64,000 nucleotides of DNA from assembly GCF_000471905.2 (NCBI RefSeq), contig NW_006499827.1:1929874-1993873 (forward strand), in the 5' to 3' direction. The position numbers and the translations under genes are program-made. The notes under the pieces are model-generated. The model saw only the letters and a list, made by a program, of their open reading frames with translations. It ran no database searches and had not been told where the DNA came from. This stretch comes from Amborella trichopoda. Taxonomy: Eukaryota > Streptophyta > Magnoliopsida > Amborellales > Amborellaceae. Positions 36,301 through 49,600 of this stretch are shown here, in pieces (position 1 is the stretch's first letter; each line of letters opens with the position of its first letter).

Positions 36301-39300
36301 CAAGTTACGTCAGTGAAGGTTTGGGCTGAACCAGATTCTCAAGGAACCAGGTGATAAGGCTTATCTCCTAGACCTTCCTGGGTACCTTTACATCTTGCCG
36401 ATTGCTAATATCTCCAATCTCTACGAGTTTCAAGGATATCCATATATATATTTGGGATGCTCATGCTAGTTCACTAGGGACCCCAGAGTTACCAAGAACT
36501 AATGAGGATGAGAAGTGGATATTGGCAGATGTTCGGACAGTTGATATACAAAATAAATTATATAGGAGATACTAGGTAAGTTCGACAGATCACCTGTTTA
36601 CGAATTTTTCGTGGATTAGTGAGTGTGAGTTACAACGGAAGGTGAGAGGATCTCTAATAACGTTTCATGCAGGCATCCTTGATGGGGTTAAGTTTTTCCT
36701 AACTTGGGGAGAATTTGATCAGGACATCATGAAATTGTGATTTTAATTCTTTTATTTTGTTTTTGTAACATGAAACTAGTTATTTGGTCTTTTAATTTAT
36801 TTTAGTTACCTATGGGTATTTATGTCTTTTGAAATTGTTGAGAATTGTGAGTTATTTTAGTCTGTTATTATTTTATTTTAGTTAAGGGTATTTTATGTCA
36901 TTATATTTAACACAGATTGTATAGGATGAGAGATAACACAGATTGTATAGAAGGAGAGCGGGACATCCAGTCCCTAGGGTGCTTTATTTTTAGAACTTTG
37001 AGAAAGAAAAAGAATTCTAGAAGGGCTTCTTAAACTCTTTGATTGAAGGCCATAGTGATAGCTTGGGAGCACCACCCAAGGTCTCTCCCTTCCAAGGCAT
37101 TCTTTAATTTCTTTTTCTCTTCTTTGCCATCTATTCTCTGCATCTCATTTCTTCCTTTCTCTCCCCAAAACTCTATTGTGCTCTCTTTTCTTTACCCCCC
37201 ACTTTTTTTTTTTTCCATTCCTTGATTTTTACAGTATTCTTCGTAACATTCCAAATCTGCAAACCCATTAAAATTCCACTAAAACCTTAAAAGTAAACCC
37301 ATAGGTCCTTAGAACTAACCCAAAATAAAGCCCCTTGAAACCTTAGCCCTAGTTTCACGCTTAAAGACAAACCTTAAGTTTTGCACACCATTAGCTTCAA
37401 ACCCTAGTACTAGCTGTGCAGACCTGCCGGAATTAATTTAAATGTATTATACACCCTCTTTTTCTCCTTGGCCGTCGGCCAGCTTTAAATTTGATAGGGA
37501 TCAATTTGTTTTAGTTGATTTTGGTAAAGGACAGATTTCAGTCGATTACAGATTTGAAAGCTCATATCCTGGGCATTAAAACAAATTCCTAAAATTGCAT
37601 GTTGATTTACATAAGTTTTTTTCTTTAGTTTTGTGATGATTACCTGCTCAACCTGTAGATATTTAGCCTTATGTGAAATTAAAATATTCTTGCAATTTGT
37701 TTTAAGGTCTTGTAATTGAAGATTAATGAGTGGCTGATCTTAGGTTAGAATAGTCGGTGGGAGTGCTACGCATTAAGTTGGTACAAATTCCTATGGGGCT
37801 ACGAATTTCTTGATGTACCCTATTTTACTCCGTCGTTTATCTAACTGAATTTGCTTCCCTTGGTAAATGATTAGCAACAATATATTAAATTTTTTTAAAG
37901 AACATGCTACAGTTCTCATTGTAATGGAGTTCTCCTTTTTTCCACTTGAGTTGATGCTATGTTTATGGGATCCACTAGTGAGAAACGGTTTAATAATGCT
38001 AACAGCGACAATTATCTTTGTTCAAATGTCTATAGGCTTCTTGACCAAGTCGAGTGAATACCAAGGCCCTGTAACATCCTTATGTAATTCCCCTTTCTTT
38101 GCAGCATCTATCGAAAGCTAAATGTAATGTCTCCTTGATATCTGGTATTTGTGGTGTAATCTATTTGTACTTGTATCTTTTTTCTGCTTACATTATCATT
38201 GAAAGTGATATAAACACTTCTGACAGTATATGACTGAATGACAAGCAAATCTTAAGCTCGTTACTGAGAAAACAGAAGGGAGCCCTAGAATATCTATCTA
38301 TCTATACACACATACAGACAAACATGCAGACATACATACATTATATTTAAAGGGAGCCCCATGATTGTCACCCATTTAATGATCGCTGGTTTTAACCATT
38401 CCTTGGTGTTTTGGACATGTCATGGTCTAGCACCTGGTCGATTTGAACCCAGGTGGCAGTTCAGTGCAGTTCTTTGTTTGAACAAAATTGGATTTAATCA
38501 TTCTGAACTATGCTCACTGCACTTATTCATGATGCAATCCATATAGCTTTTCTTTCAGTCTTCTATATGCTTTTGTTTATATTATTTGTTTTTCACATGA
38601 TATTCTGTCCCACTTTACTGTTTGATTGAACTTAATCTGAAAATTGATCTCTTGACAGCCCAGCTTTAAATGCTATGTATTGCAACCTTCATTGGTCAAG
38701 TTTATCTTAGAAGGTGGTGCACCGCCATTCTTCCAGTGAATATCCTTCATCAGGTCTCAATTTATTTGATTTTCTTTGCAGGGTTCTGTTTCGCAGTTTC
38801 TATCATCCACTTTTGTTCGCAGGCTACTACTACTGGGTGTTCATCAGCATAGTTCTTTGTGTGCATCTCTTCGGAATCACATCAGTCATCTTACTGACAG
38901 CAACTTCCAGTATCTTACTGTTGAAGGTTTAGAAAAGGAAATGTATTCTGCCATCCAGAATGAGGTACCTGGCCATATTGTTATTCTTCTGGTATTTCCA
39001 TTGCTTGGTTTTAATCTGTAATATGATTATGTGATTTTTTTGGCCAGGGAGTTGCAGAAAGTCCGTTGTCGGTGATGCATAATTGGAAAACTTTTTGCAG
39101 TCAGTATTTCCAGTTTTGGTGTCAGGAGAGTGTACCATATGGTATTCTTGTTGATCCTTTGACAGGAGGGACTGGATTGGTTAGGAGAAACTCAATTTCA
39201 TGGTTTCGTTATCTTGAAGATATCGAATCATTTCTATTTGGTAAAAGACTTTTAGCTCCTTTATTCTGGTGTATATTTTTAAACTTCCAAAAAGCGGTCC

Positions 39301-42300
39301 TCTGTACCATACATTCTTAAGACTGTTTCTAGCACTTATGAATTGTTTAATGATTAACTCATAACTATTTTATTTCGAATTTATATTTTATTCAGGACCC
39401 TTCAGCGATGCTGGGGATTTTGTGAATTCGGGCTTAGTACTACTGGATGATGACCTCGATTCTGAAATTCTTTGTGAAATATTGAGATGCATTAATAGTA
39501 TCAATCACCAATTAGGTAAAGCTGCAAGAGCTGCATTATATGAATCACTTGTGAACCCAGATCTTGTAATATTTGATGATGTTATCCCACGCTTTGTGAA
39601 GATACTGGAATCAGGATATGATTCATTTGTACGTACCAATTATGCATCTCATTATGAAGGCGATACCGCTCATGCCATGGAACACATGGATCATAAAAAT
39701 CAGAGGATGTTTGCTATTGACATGCTGCTTTCTCTACAGACATTGTGTAATAAAGCTGGTGGCTGGGGTAGAATTTTGAATGTCATTGAAAATTATCTGA
39801 ACTACCTCATTTGGGAGAGATCCGAGGTTGGACAAAGTTCTGATGCGAAATCTTTGTATAACATGCATAGTGAATTTTTGGTGTATGCTACTTCTCAAGT
39901 TGCGAAAGTACTGCTTGAAGCTTCCTGTGATCTACTTCTGTTACTAAATTATGTCGTGACCATCAGAGGACAGGTATCATCTTATATAATGTCTTGCTAA
40001 ATGAGAGCTGATTTTTTGATGGATGGTTTGTGCAGTTGATGGTTTTCAATTTTTCTCAAAAAAATGTAGGCAACTTTTTTCTTTGTAATAGCTTCACAAT
40101 AATTTCTGATTTTGTTTTGCTGTCTGTAGCAAATGGGATTTCTTTCTTATCATAAACATTTGTAGACTATGATATATTTGTCTCGGTAACCGATAATTGT
40201 TTTCTGTCATAGATAAACTATATGTGTGCACCCCCCTCCTTTCTCCTCTCCTAGCATTTGAATGAATGCCTAGGATAGCTTGTCATGCCTAATACTGTTT
40301 TGTTTATTTATAAATCATCTTGACATAAATATGGGGCGTGCCTTACGCTCATAGGGGCAAACCTAAAAAGATATAAAAATATTTATGTAAAATAGAATTA
40401 CCAAAATACCCCCATAACTTGCAGGGGTCTCTTGGCATTTTATTTTTTCAGAAATTTTTTATGTCCTTTTTGGGTGTGTCCCTATGAGAATAGATACACG
40501 CCATGATTTCATGTCAAGATGATTTATAAAACGCTAATTTCAAATAAAATATTCTGAGTTCCTATGTTATTCTCACTTATTTCTACTTTTTTCTCACTCT
40601 CTCTACAATTGTTGTCTGAGCGCCCAAATATGTGGGACTGCCGTCTTTAGGTTGAGTTCTTTTATCATATTACTGTAGTCTCAAAAAAAAATAAAAATAA
40701 ATTCTGAGTTGTCTGATGAGGATCAGATGCTCAGAGGCAAACTTCTGATATAATGACTGATGCTATTCTAGACATCCATTAAGATCGACGGCTGGGAGAT
40801 GGGGCACATATATAATTTATGCAAGGGAGGGGGCATATAATATGGTTTTCCATGTGTGATTATCATCGATAACTATTTGGAGTATTATTCTTCTCTTTTA
40901 CATTTTTTCTTCTTTTGCACTATTGAAGCTAATTTTCACAGGAATTTGATTCCTCGAGTTAACTCATTAGTGATCAATATTATGTTAAAGCTACTCATTT
41001 AAAACTAATATATTTGGCACAATATTACTTTGTTAGTTGTTTGCCATCTACCATTATATATATAATTCTATCTGCATATTGTGTTAGATGATGTTCGGAT
41101 GCAGTCAACTTGAAATCATTCTTGCTTATTGTTCTTACAATCCACTATTTTACTTCTCTCTCTCTCTCTCCCCCCCCCAATCCCCCTCCCTCCCTCCTTC
41201 CTTTTGAAATCTATCCTTCATCCCTTATCTACAGGGGCAAACGTCCTTTCTCCCGAACGAGAAGCAAGTAATATGAAGGCAGTATTGCTCATAGGTTTGG
41301 GATTGCTTGGACTTCATCATCTTCCTCCCATATTCCAAATCCACCTATAGAAGTGAACATGCAAAAAAGGGAAACCCATTAAAAAACCAGCAGAGCAAAA
41401 AGGCTTTGAGGGTAGAGACCGCAAAGATCGTTAGGGTATTTTTATGTATGGATTTGAGTGCATCTCCTCATCGGAAGGAGATTGATGAAGGAGAGCAAGC
41501 TTTCTCTGAGCCCTATTTCCCTTCCCACCCTACAACTAGCGAGCATGAGCTCTTGGAACTTCCTGTTTGTACCGATTCTATGTGCCCACCTATTGAAAAA
41601 AAGGATTCTATGTACCCACCTATTCACGAGGTATTTACCATCCATGAGATCGTTACCATTCTTAATTTCAATTTTTAGTAGTTTCTAATCGATGGCCTAG
41701 GCACAAGCTTTCATAACATCCTCCATAAACCAATTTCTGTCAAGAGAAAGCATCTCAATCCCATCCCTTTTATCCTCCAAAACAAACCCTTATCTCCAAT
41801 TATGATAGTAAGCGAAATCCTCTTGCTCCTCGATCAAGTGTTCAGATTCCCCTGTAAAATCCTAGATATGTGCATCGAACCTATTGTATCTCGCAAGTAT
41901 TTGCCCTAACCCTAGATTACTATAACCAGAGCTATGACAATGACTCAAATCTTGATATGATTGTTGAGATGAAATTAGAGGGAGGCAGGGAGTGAGGGAG
42001 AGAGAAAGTTTTCTTCGGAGGTTGGAGAAAGTTTTTCCCTGCTCGATAAATGAAAGTGCCGTTATTCATTTCAATGATAAAACACATTTTTGGGTGTTAT
42101 ATAAGGTTATATGGGAAATTGCATGAAAAGTAGAGGTACGTTGGATAACTATCGGAGATAATCAGGAGTACCTTGCATATCCAAAAGAGATTATCATGAG
42201 TACTTTGCAAATCCATACATGCCCCTAGTATATAAAATATTATTAAATGAGAGTGCCTTGTTTCATATTGGATCCATCTCTTGGGTTGCATATGTTTCAC

Positions 42301-45300
42301 AAGGCATCTAGTTTGTTTAAAATATGCATACGATGACAATGTGGATTTATTGAGCTGATAAATGTGGTATATGTGCGGTATATAGTTTGAAATTATTTTA
42401 GTCTTTTCTTAATTCTTAAAGTGTTATTGTCATGCATGAGTGCATCCATGGTATCTGTGGATTACAACAAGAAAGATTTGTCACACTATACAACATGAAA
42501 CAAAAAGGACTTGAGTAGTGGCTGCACATTTTTAATGTGCTCTTCGAATGGATTGATAAGATTCGATGAATCCTATTTCGCCCGTTATGAGTTGGCTGAC
42601 TCATTGGTAAGAAGACGGAAGATCTTGCTCAACTATAATTGTTACAATCACCGAGGGTTGTTGGAAGTACTGGATTGTTTTTTAGTAATTCTTTAAAATG
42701 TAAGTTGTAACTTTGATACCATTTTAGTGAAGTAAATTTAATAATAAAAAAGAAAAAAAAATGTTGAAAGTGGCAGGTATTTTGGATATTTCACCATAGC
42801 ATATTGTTCTTACGTTCTTCATATGTGATGGTTACTTTGTTGTAATTTACTTTGTTTGTTCTTGGAGTATTAATTGTCTAGAAGTTACTATGCTGGATTT
42901 TTTTGCTCATAAATTTCTGATCATGACTTCATTCTTTAGACGAACTCCATTTATTTAGGAGACTTGAAGAATGTTTACAATGGTTGTTTCCTAGATTATG
43001 TTATTCATGTGTGAAGGCAGTAATTTATGTTTGATTTTGCTTTCCTTATTTTTTTGTTTATTGTTTGCAGCTTGGTCTAATGGATGAAGAAAATTTCAAA
43101 ATAAAAGTTCAGTTGATCCCTGTGGTCCATGATATTATTAAACAGTGGTTTGTTGTTCATATGATGGGTACAACACCATCTGAATGCCCAGTTCTGGAGG
43201 ATTTCAGTTCGCAATTATCATCATTACATATTGGTAATTATTTACTTTCCACAAAATATAAATGCATTAACCCCCTTGGAGTAAATTTTGTGAGTATGCG
43301 ATCTTACCACTCACAATTTATTCATGTTTGCTTTCTTTTGAGAATAAGGATAAGTTTCGTAGTTTCTTGGTTTTTCTTTTTATTTTTAATGATGTTTTGA
43401 GTATTGTTTCATTTAGATTATGTGGAATTCTTCTCACTGTTCATTTCCATTAAAAGAATTCTCCCTGTTCAGTGATGCATAGTGTTCTCATAGAAATCTT
43501 GTGACATGCTTTTATGTCCTCCTGCTAGCAATAGGAGCTGTTAGTATAGATCATAGTTTGGAGCTCCTTGGAACTTGGTTCGCTTGTCTTCCCTGATCTT
43601 GATTCGAGTCTCGATAACATGACAGAGTTTGAGTTATCATATTTGATGGCTTAAAAGACTTGCGTGAGTTTCTGTCACAGATTTAATCAAGTATTTGGTT
43701 GTTTTTTTTTTTTTTTTGGGATACTGTTGAAATTGTATTAAGTAGAAAGAAAGTTACATATGACCCCGAGGGGCAAAAAATCACCGAGAGAGGTGATGAA
43801 CGAGAACTACAAGCTTAGATTACGAAAAGAATCAAAAGGCAGACTGCGCAAGGTGTAGCTGAACTTGTGCTATTCTGGTGAGGCTCCTTTCTTAGCTAGT
43901 GCGTTGGCCACTTGATTGGCCTCCCTCCAAATATGAGTCCAAGAGACCTGCATATACCTGCAAAGATCGAAAATTTCGTCAAAGATTGGACAAGTCTTCA
44001 TGGTGGGGCAGATGAGTGGGAGGCCCAAGAAATGATGTTTGTGGCGTTTCCTTCTACTATGAGAGAAGAGCCCCAAGAATGGTTGAAGATCCTGAGCCCT
44101 TCCAAAAGGCCCTGAGCTTCTGCCTCCATAGAATCTGCCGATCCAATGGAAGAGGAGAAGGATAAGAGGGAAATCCCCTGGTGGTTTCTGAGGATGCCTC
44201 CTATTCCGGCTGGTCTAGGGTTGCCCATTGAAGACCCGTCGAAATTAAGTTTGATTTTGTCTACCTCGGGAGGCCTCCATTGGGCTGAGCGGGGCACTTT
44301 CCTCGGTCTCTATGGGAGAGGATGTTAACCCAACTTAGGTGGAAGTCCGAGGTAGACAGGATCCTAAAGCGTCTGTGATTGGTGGCCCAAACTGTCACCA
44401 TTCCCCTGATGGTTTCCATGGCCTTGTGGATGGGGAAGAAATGGCATACGAAAATTCTGATGTTTCTCTCCTTCCAAATGCCCCAAAGGATAGCTGCATT
44501 CATGGCTTTTCAAAGCATGGTTCCAGATTTTGGCTAGGGAAGGAAGGCTGCAAGCTGATATAGATGGGTCACTGATTGGGGAATTTCCCAATTCCAACCG
44601 AAAAGTTGAAGAGTGTTGTTCCGAATCCGCAAAAGGGCAGTAGATGGATAGGTGGGCATTGGTCTCCTCGTTGGAGAAACACATCTATTGGGGGTTTGGA
44701 TTCCTCTCTTTTGGAGTTGGTCTACCGTTAGCACTCTACCGTACAAGGGGAGCCAGTTGAAGACCTGGATCTTGGGAGGAATGAATGAGTTCCATGCTTT
44801 GGAAATCGTCGGGATTTTACTCCCACGGGCGTAATGAGGAGGATATTAAGAAAGTCCCCAAGGGGTTCGGGGTCCATATTATTTGATCATCCCCTAGAGC
44901 TGGAAAATGGTGAGTACGAAGGAGGGATGAGAGTTCTAATAAGGCTGGAAGCTCAGAGTCCCTCAAGGGTCTTCAGAAATTGGGATTCCAATATCTCGAT
45001 GTACCCAAAGAGGGGAAAAGTTCCTCTATGGAGGCTGAGGGGTCCCTGGTGAGGCGAAAAAGGGTTGGAAAGTGAGTGGAAAGGGGTGTTGTACCCAGCC
45101 AAAGGTCGATCCATAATTAATTTTCGAACCATTCCTAGGGTTGTATTTGGTCGTTTCTTTCTGTCCATTTTGGTTTTGGAGCTTCAAGAAGGTTTTCAAG
45201 GTTATGCTGGGCCATACTCTGCTGATTTCCATTGTAAACGCTCGCCATCTATATAGTTCGTGAGTTCAATGAGATTTTGGAAATATTTTGGTGTCTCAAT

Positions 45301-46432
45301 TTGGACATAAACAATAATTCTTTCCTCTGGATAACATGCTTGTATGTATCTGTCTGTACACCTCGCCCTCTTGCATGCACTAGTGTTCTTGTATTTGTAT
45401 ATCAATGGATATATTTGTCTTTCGGTCTATTTATGCTCTTCTTTATGTGCTTGTTTGTTTTTTGGGAGAACATTTTCTCCTGGATTTCTTTTTCTGGGGC
45501 AAATGTTTAAAGGAGAAATTCTTTCTCGAGCCTATGTTTTCCGTGTTTGGTAACTGTGTGAATTCCCTGGGTTGATAACCTGTTTGGGATATTTTGTCCC
45601 CATAATCTTTAAAGTAGCCTGTTTTTAATTCATTGAAAATTTTGTTGATTAGATATTGGGAGATTTTTTTAAAATAACCCATTTTAGAATAACCGATTTT
45701 TTTAAAATAACCCATTTTTAAAATAACCCATTTTGTTAAAATAACCCATTTATAGAAGGAGTAACCAAATGGGTTCATATCAAATTACGTGGGAGGAAAA
45801 CTTACTGCCATAAGCCAATGAAAAAATGGTGGTCTCTGATCAAGGACTTTATTAAGCAGTTACACTGCTATCAATCACATTGTTTATCTTCTATCAATCA
45901 TGCTGTTCATCTTTTATCAATCATGCTGTTTCCCTATCATGATTCTGCATGTTCAAGACTAATGAACTGCCATACTGTTATCAATCAGACTGTTAAACAA
46001 CCATGCTTTTATCAATCACATTGCTAATAAAATGCTTATTATTGCTATAGAAGAAAACATGGACCCAAAAAACAGAGAAATCAAATCCTACAAAATTGAT
46101 GAAAGTCAATCTGTGTTGATGAAATGCATGGAAAATCAACAAGAAATCAAGAGAGTGTTCAGGAAAATTCATGCAAAATCTGACTGAAATCAACAAAAAC
46201 TAAAAGGCAATAAAAATCCATCTACAATCAATGAAAATAAAGCTGTTTTTAGGGAGAGAATAATCTGTGTCAGTAAATCGAACTAAAATGAATGGAAATC
46301 CAATTGAAAAAACTGATAAATCAAAATCATACCTGATGCTTGAATAGGCTTGATCGACTGCTTTCTGGTTTGATTGAACTCAAATTTCTTCAAGCAAGAA
46401 CTCAGTGTTTTTCAAACTTGAAAATTAAGTTT

Positions 46433-46471
<39 letters not shown>

Positions 46472-46600
46472 ATGATTACAAACTATTAAAATTTTCAAGA
46501 GATTAGATGTTGGCAAAATCTGTATGTGAGAGAGCGAGAGATCTCTGTTGTATGTGTGTGCGCGTGCGCGTGCGTACTGTGTGTGTGTGTGTGTGTGTGA

Positions 46601-46654
<54 letters not shown>

Positions 46655-49600
46655 CATATGAAAAAGGTGGGTTGGATATGGTTACATAATTAAATGCCCC
46701 AACTAAATCTATGTACATAGTTTTGCCCTTTTTTGAGATTGCTAAGCTTCCCGATAAGGGTGAGGGAGAATAAGGGGGATTTGCAGGGTATACCCCTCCT
46801 CTCACCCCCATGAATGTGTGGTATGAATTTAGCTCTACTTCTATGGGATGGAGAGCTAATTTCCTATCTACAGTTTCAAAATCTGAGAAATGAACTTCTC
46901 AGTGGGTACAATGAAAAGGCCTTCCCCACAAAATTAATGTGGGAAAAATGTCTGTTTTATGGGAGAACATTTTCCTGAAAAACAAACGACTCCCTTAAGA
47001 ATATCTGTGTGTGTGTGGAATTTATAGATGTGCATGTATTTGTTTGTCTGTATACAAGGAAACACATGTATATGATAATGCTTCTCATTACGTATAACTT
47101 ATGTGCATTATGTCCAATATAGACAAACTCAACATTATTTAAATGTTCACTTGAACTTATCTGGGGCAAATGGGACATGATTTAGGCTTGCTTATTTCCT
47201 TCTTGGCGCACGTTACCTCCTCTTATTCCTATAAGAGAGTGGATTCTCCATGCTATTCATTTATGGATGTGCATGTATTTGTTTGTGTCTGTATACAAGG
47301 CAACACATGTATGTGATAATGCCTTTTCATTAAATATGATGTACATGTGTTATGTCCAATATAGACAAACTCAATATTCTTTAAATATTCACTTGAACTT
47401 ATCGGGGATAAATATAACATGAATTAGGCTTGCTTATTTCTTTCTTGGAGCACGTCATCTCCTCTTATTCTTATAAGAGAGTGTGGATTCTCCATGCTAT
47501 TCCTTATGCTTTTCTCTGGTATTCATCTGGTCACTTTTAGACATGGTTCTTTGTTCATGCTTCTTTAGGTTCTTGTGCTTAGTGAATATCCATTCTTGTG
47601 TTTGGTGATTATCCATTTTTTTTTTCATTCATATTTAAAAAGTCCATTTTTTTCATTATTATTTTGTTTTCATGGTTTAAGAGGTTTACTCCTGCATCTT
47701 CATAAGGGATTTGTTCACTATTCTTTCAGTATCTATGGCATGATAATTTCTTTAATGAAGAGAAACTTAATTTGGAGTTGTCAAAAAAGGAGAGAGAGAG
47801 AGAGATAGAGATGGAAAGAAAGGGGCGAGAACTAAAGAGAGAGTGACGAGAGAGTTCAATGGACCTCAGGCACCTTTTGTATCTCCTTTTTACATTAGTC
47901 AAATATGCAAAATGGCAATAATGCCCATGCAAACCGAAATAGGACATGTAGGCCCTAATAACTTAAATGAAAGAGAAAAATGAAGATAAAAAGACTTTAT
48001 CACTTCCCCCTGGAGTTGTAGCACAGATTTCACCCATGCCTAGCTTGGAACAAATTTTTGGAACAGATTATGACTAAGCGCTTTAGTGAAGATGTTCACC
48101 AACTGATCCTTAGATTTCACATATGGAGTAGACACCTGCTTACTAGTAACCTTCTCCTAAATAAAGCAACAACGTACTTCAATATACTTAGTTCTCTCAT
48201 AGGATACTCGATTACTAGCTATATAGGTTCAACTTCGTTATCACAATATATCTTCATAGGTTCTGCAATATTAAACCTTATCTCTTGCATCATTGTCTTT
48301 AGCCTCACCAATTCACATCTAGAATATGCGATTGCTCTATATTCAGCTTTGCATTGGATTTAACCACAATATTTTGTTTCACACTTGTCCATGTAACTAG
48401 ATTTCAACTAGTAAATGTATAATATCCTGTGGTTAACCACCTGTCAGATGGAGAACCTACCGAATTAGCCTCTGAGTACTCTCAATTGTCAAATGTTTAC
48501 TTGGCTCTTAAATTAGACGTCAACCTGGAACTCCCTTCATAATCCTACAAACAACATCCCAGTGAGGAATCCTAGGATAGTGCACTCACCGCAAAAGCAA
48601 TAGCAATATCAGGCCTACTGATGGTCAGATAAATCAGCCTGCCTAACAATTGTCTTTACCTTCCGAGATCCTCAAACAACTTCCCCTTGGCAGCTAATAG
48701 TTTTGTATATGAATCCATAGGATTATCATTTAGTTTAGCACCTAACATGCAAATTCTGTTGACAAATCAGTTATCAACTTTTTTTGAGAGAAGCTAATGC
48801 CATACTTTGATCTGGCTACTTCACTTCCTAGAAAATACCTTATCTGGCCTGAATCCTATGTCCAAACATATTGTTTCATATTTCTCTGCAAAAAACTGAT
48901 TCCTTCTTGATCATTGTCTATAATAAGAATATCATCCACATATACAACTAAGACAATTGTCCTGGAGTTTTGTTTCCATATAGACATTAAATGATCTGCG
49001 TGGCTTGGTTGAAATCCATATGCCACAACAATTTCATTAAATCTCTCAAATCATGCATGTGGGGACTGCTTCAAATCGTAAATGACTTTCTTCAGCTTAC
49101 ATACCTTGTCTGACTCCCCCTGGGCAACAAGACTTGGTTGTTGCTCCATATGCACCTCCTCTTGTAAAGCACCATGAAGGCATTTTTCATATCAAGCTGC
49201 TACATTGGCTAGTTCTTGTTTGCTGCTATAGATACAATTATTCAAACTGAATTAAGTTTATCAATAGGAGCAGATAGGAGCAAAAAGTTTCAGAGTGATC
49301 AATGCCAAAGGTTCTGGTGTATCCTTTGGCAACCAATCTAGCTTTTAATCTCTTGGAACAAAAAGTTTCAGAGTGATCAATGCCAAAGGTTTTGGTGTAT
49401 CCTTTGACAACCAATCTAGCTTTTAATCTATTGGTGCCATTAGGCTAATATTTTACTGCATAAACCCAACAACACCCAATAGTCATTTTCCAGCTGGTAA
49501 CTTGGTGAGCTCCCATGTATCATTCAAGTTGAGTGCATCTATTTCCTCTTCCATTGCTTCCTTCCACCTAATATGAGAAAGTGGTTCTCGATAAGACTTA

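Larger units (their letters stand above)
33240..36715 (+). pseudogene. Ty3/gypsy pol remnant, split by a LINE
   Basis: Plus-strand frames recall Ty3/gypsy pol in order. The N-terminal part of reverse transcriptase is at 33430-33830, with the R-D-x-Q-H and S-H-A-I-N-K regions. A gap follows, then the integrase core near 33990-34290, ending at the Y-H-P-Q segment. The integrase then resumes at 35894 with D-G-Q-x-E-V-V, continuing to about 36400. The C-terminal region is followed by a polypurine-like CTTGGGGAGAA near 36703-36713. Most of gag, protease and the RT/RNase H centre are missing, and stops and frameshifts abound. The element is inactive. Sequence 34291-35893 is a later LINE insertion. 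Confidence 0.8.

Noticed and set aside
46469-46811. Frames with Ser-Leu and His-Thr repeats
   Set aside because: They are translations of the GA and GT microsatellites.
48058-48363. 101-codon plus-strand hydrophobic frame as a membrane protein
   Set aside because: It is antisense to the copia RNase H region; hydrophobicity reflects the T-rich complement.
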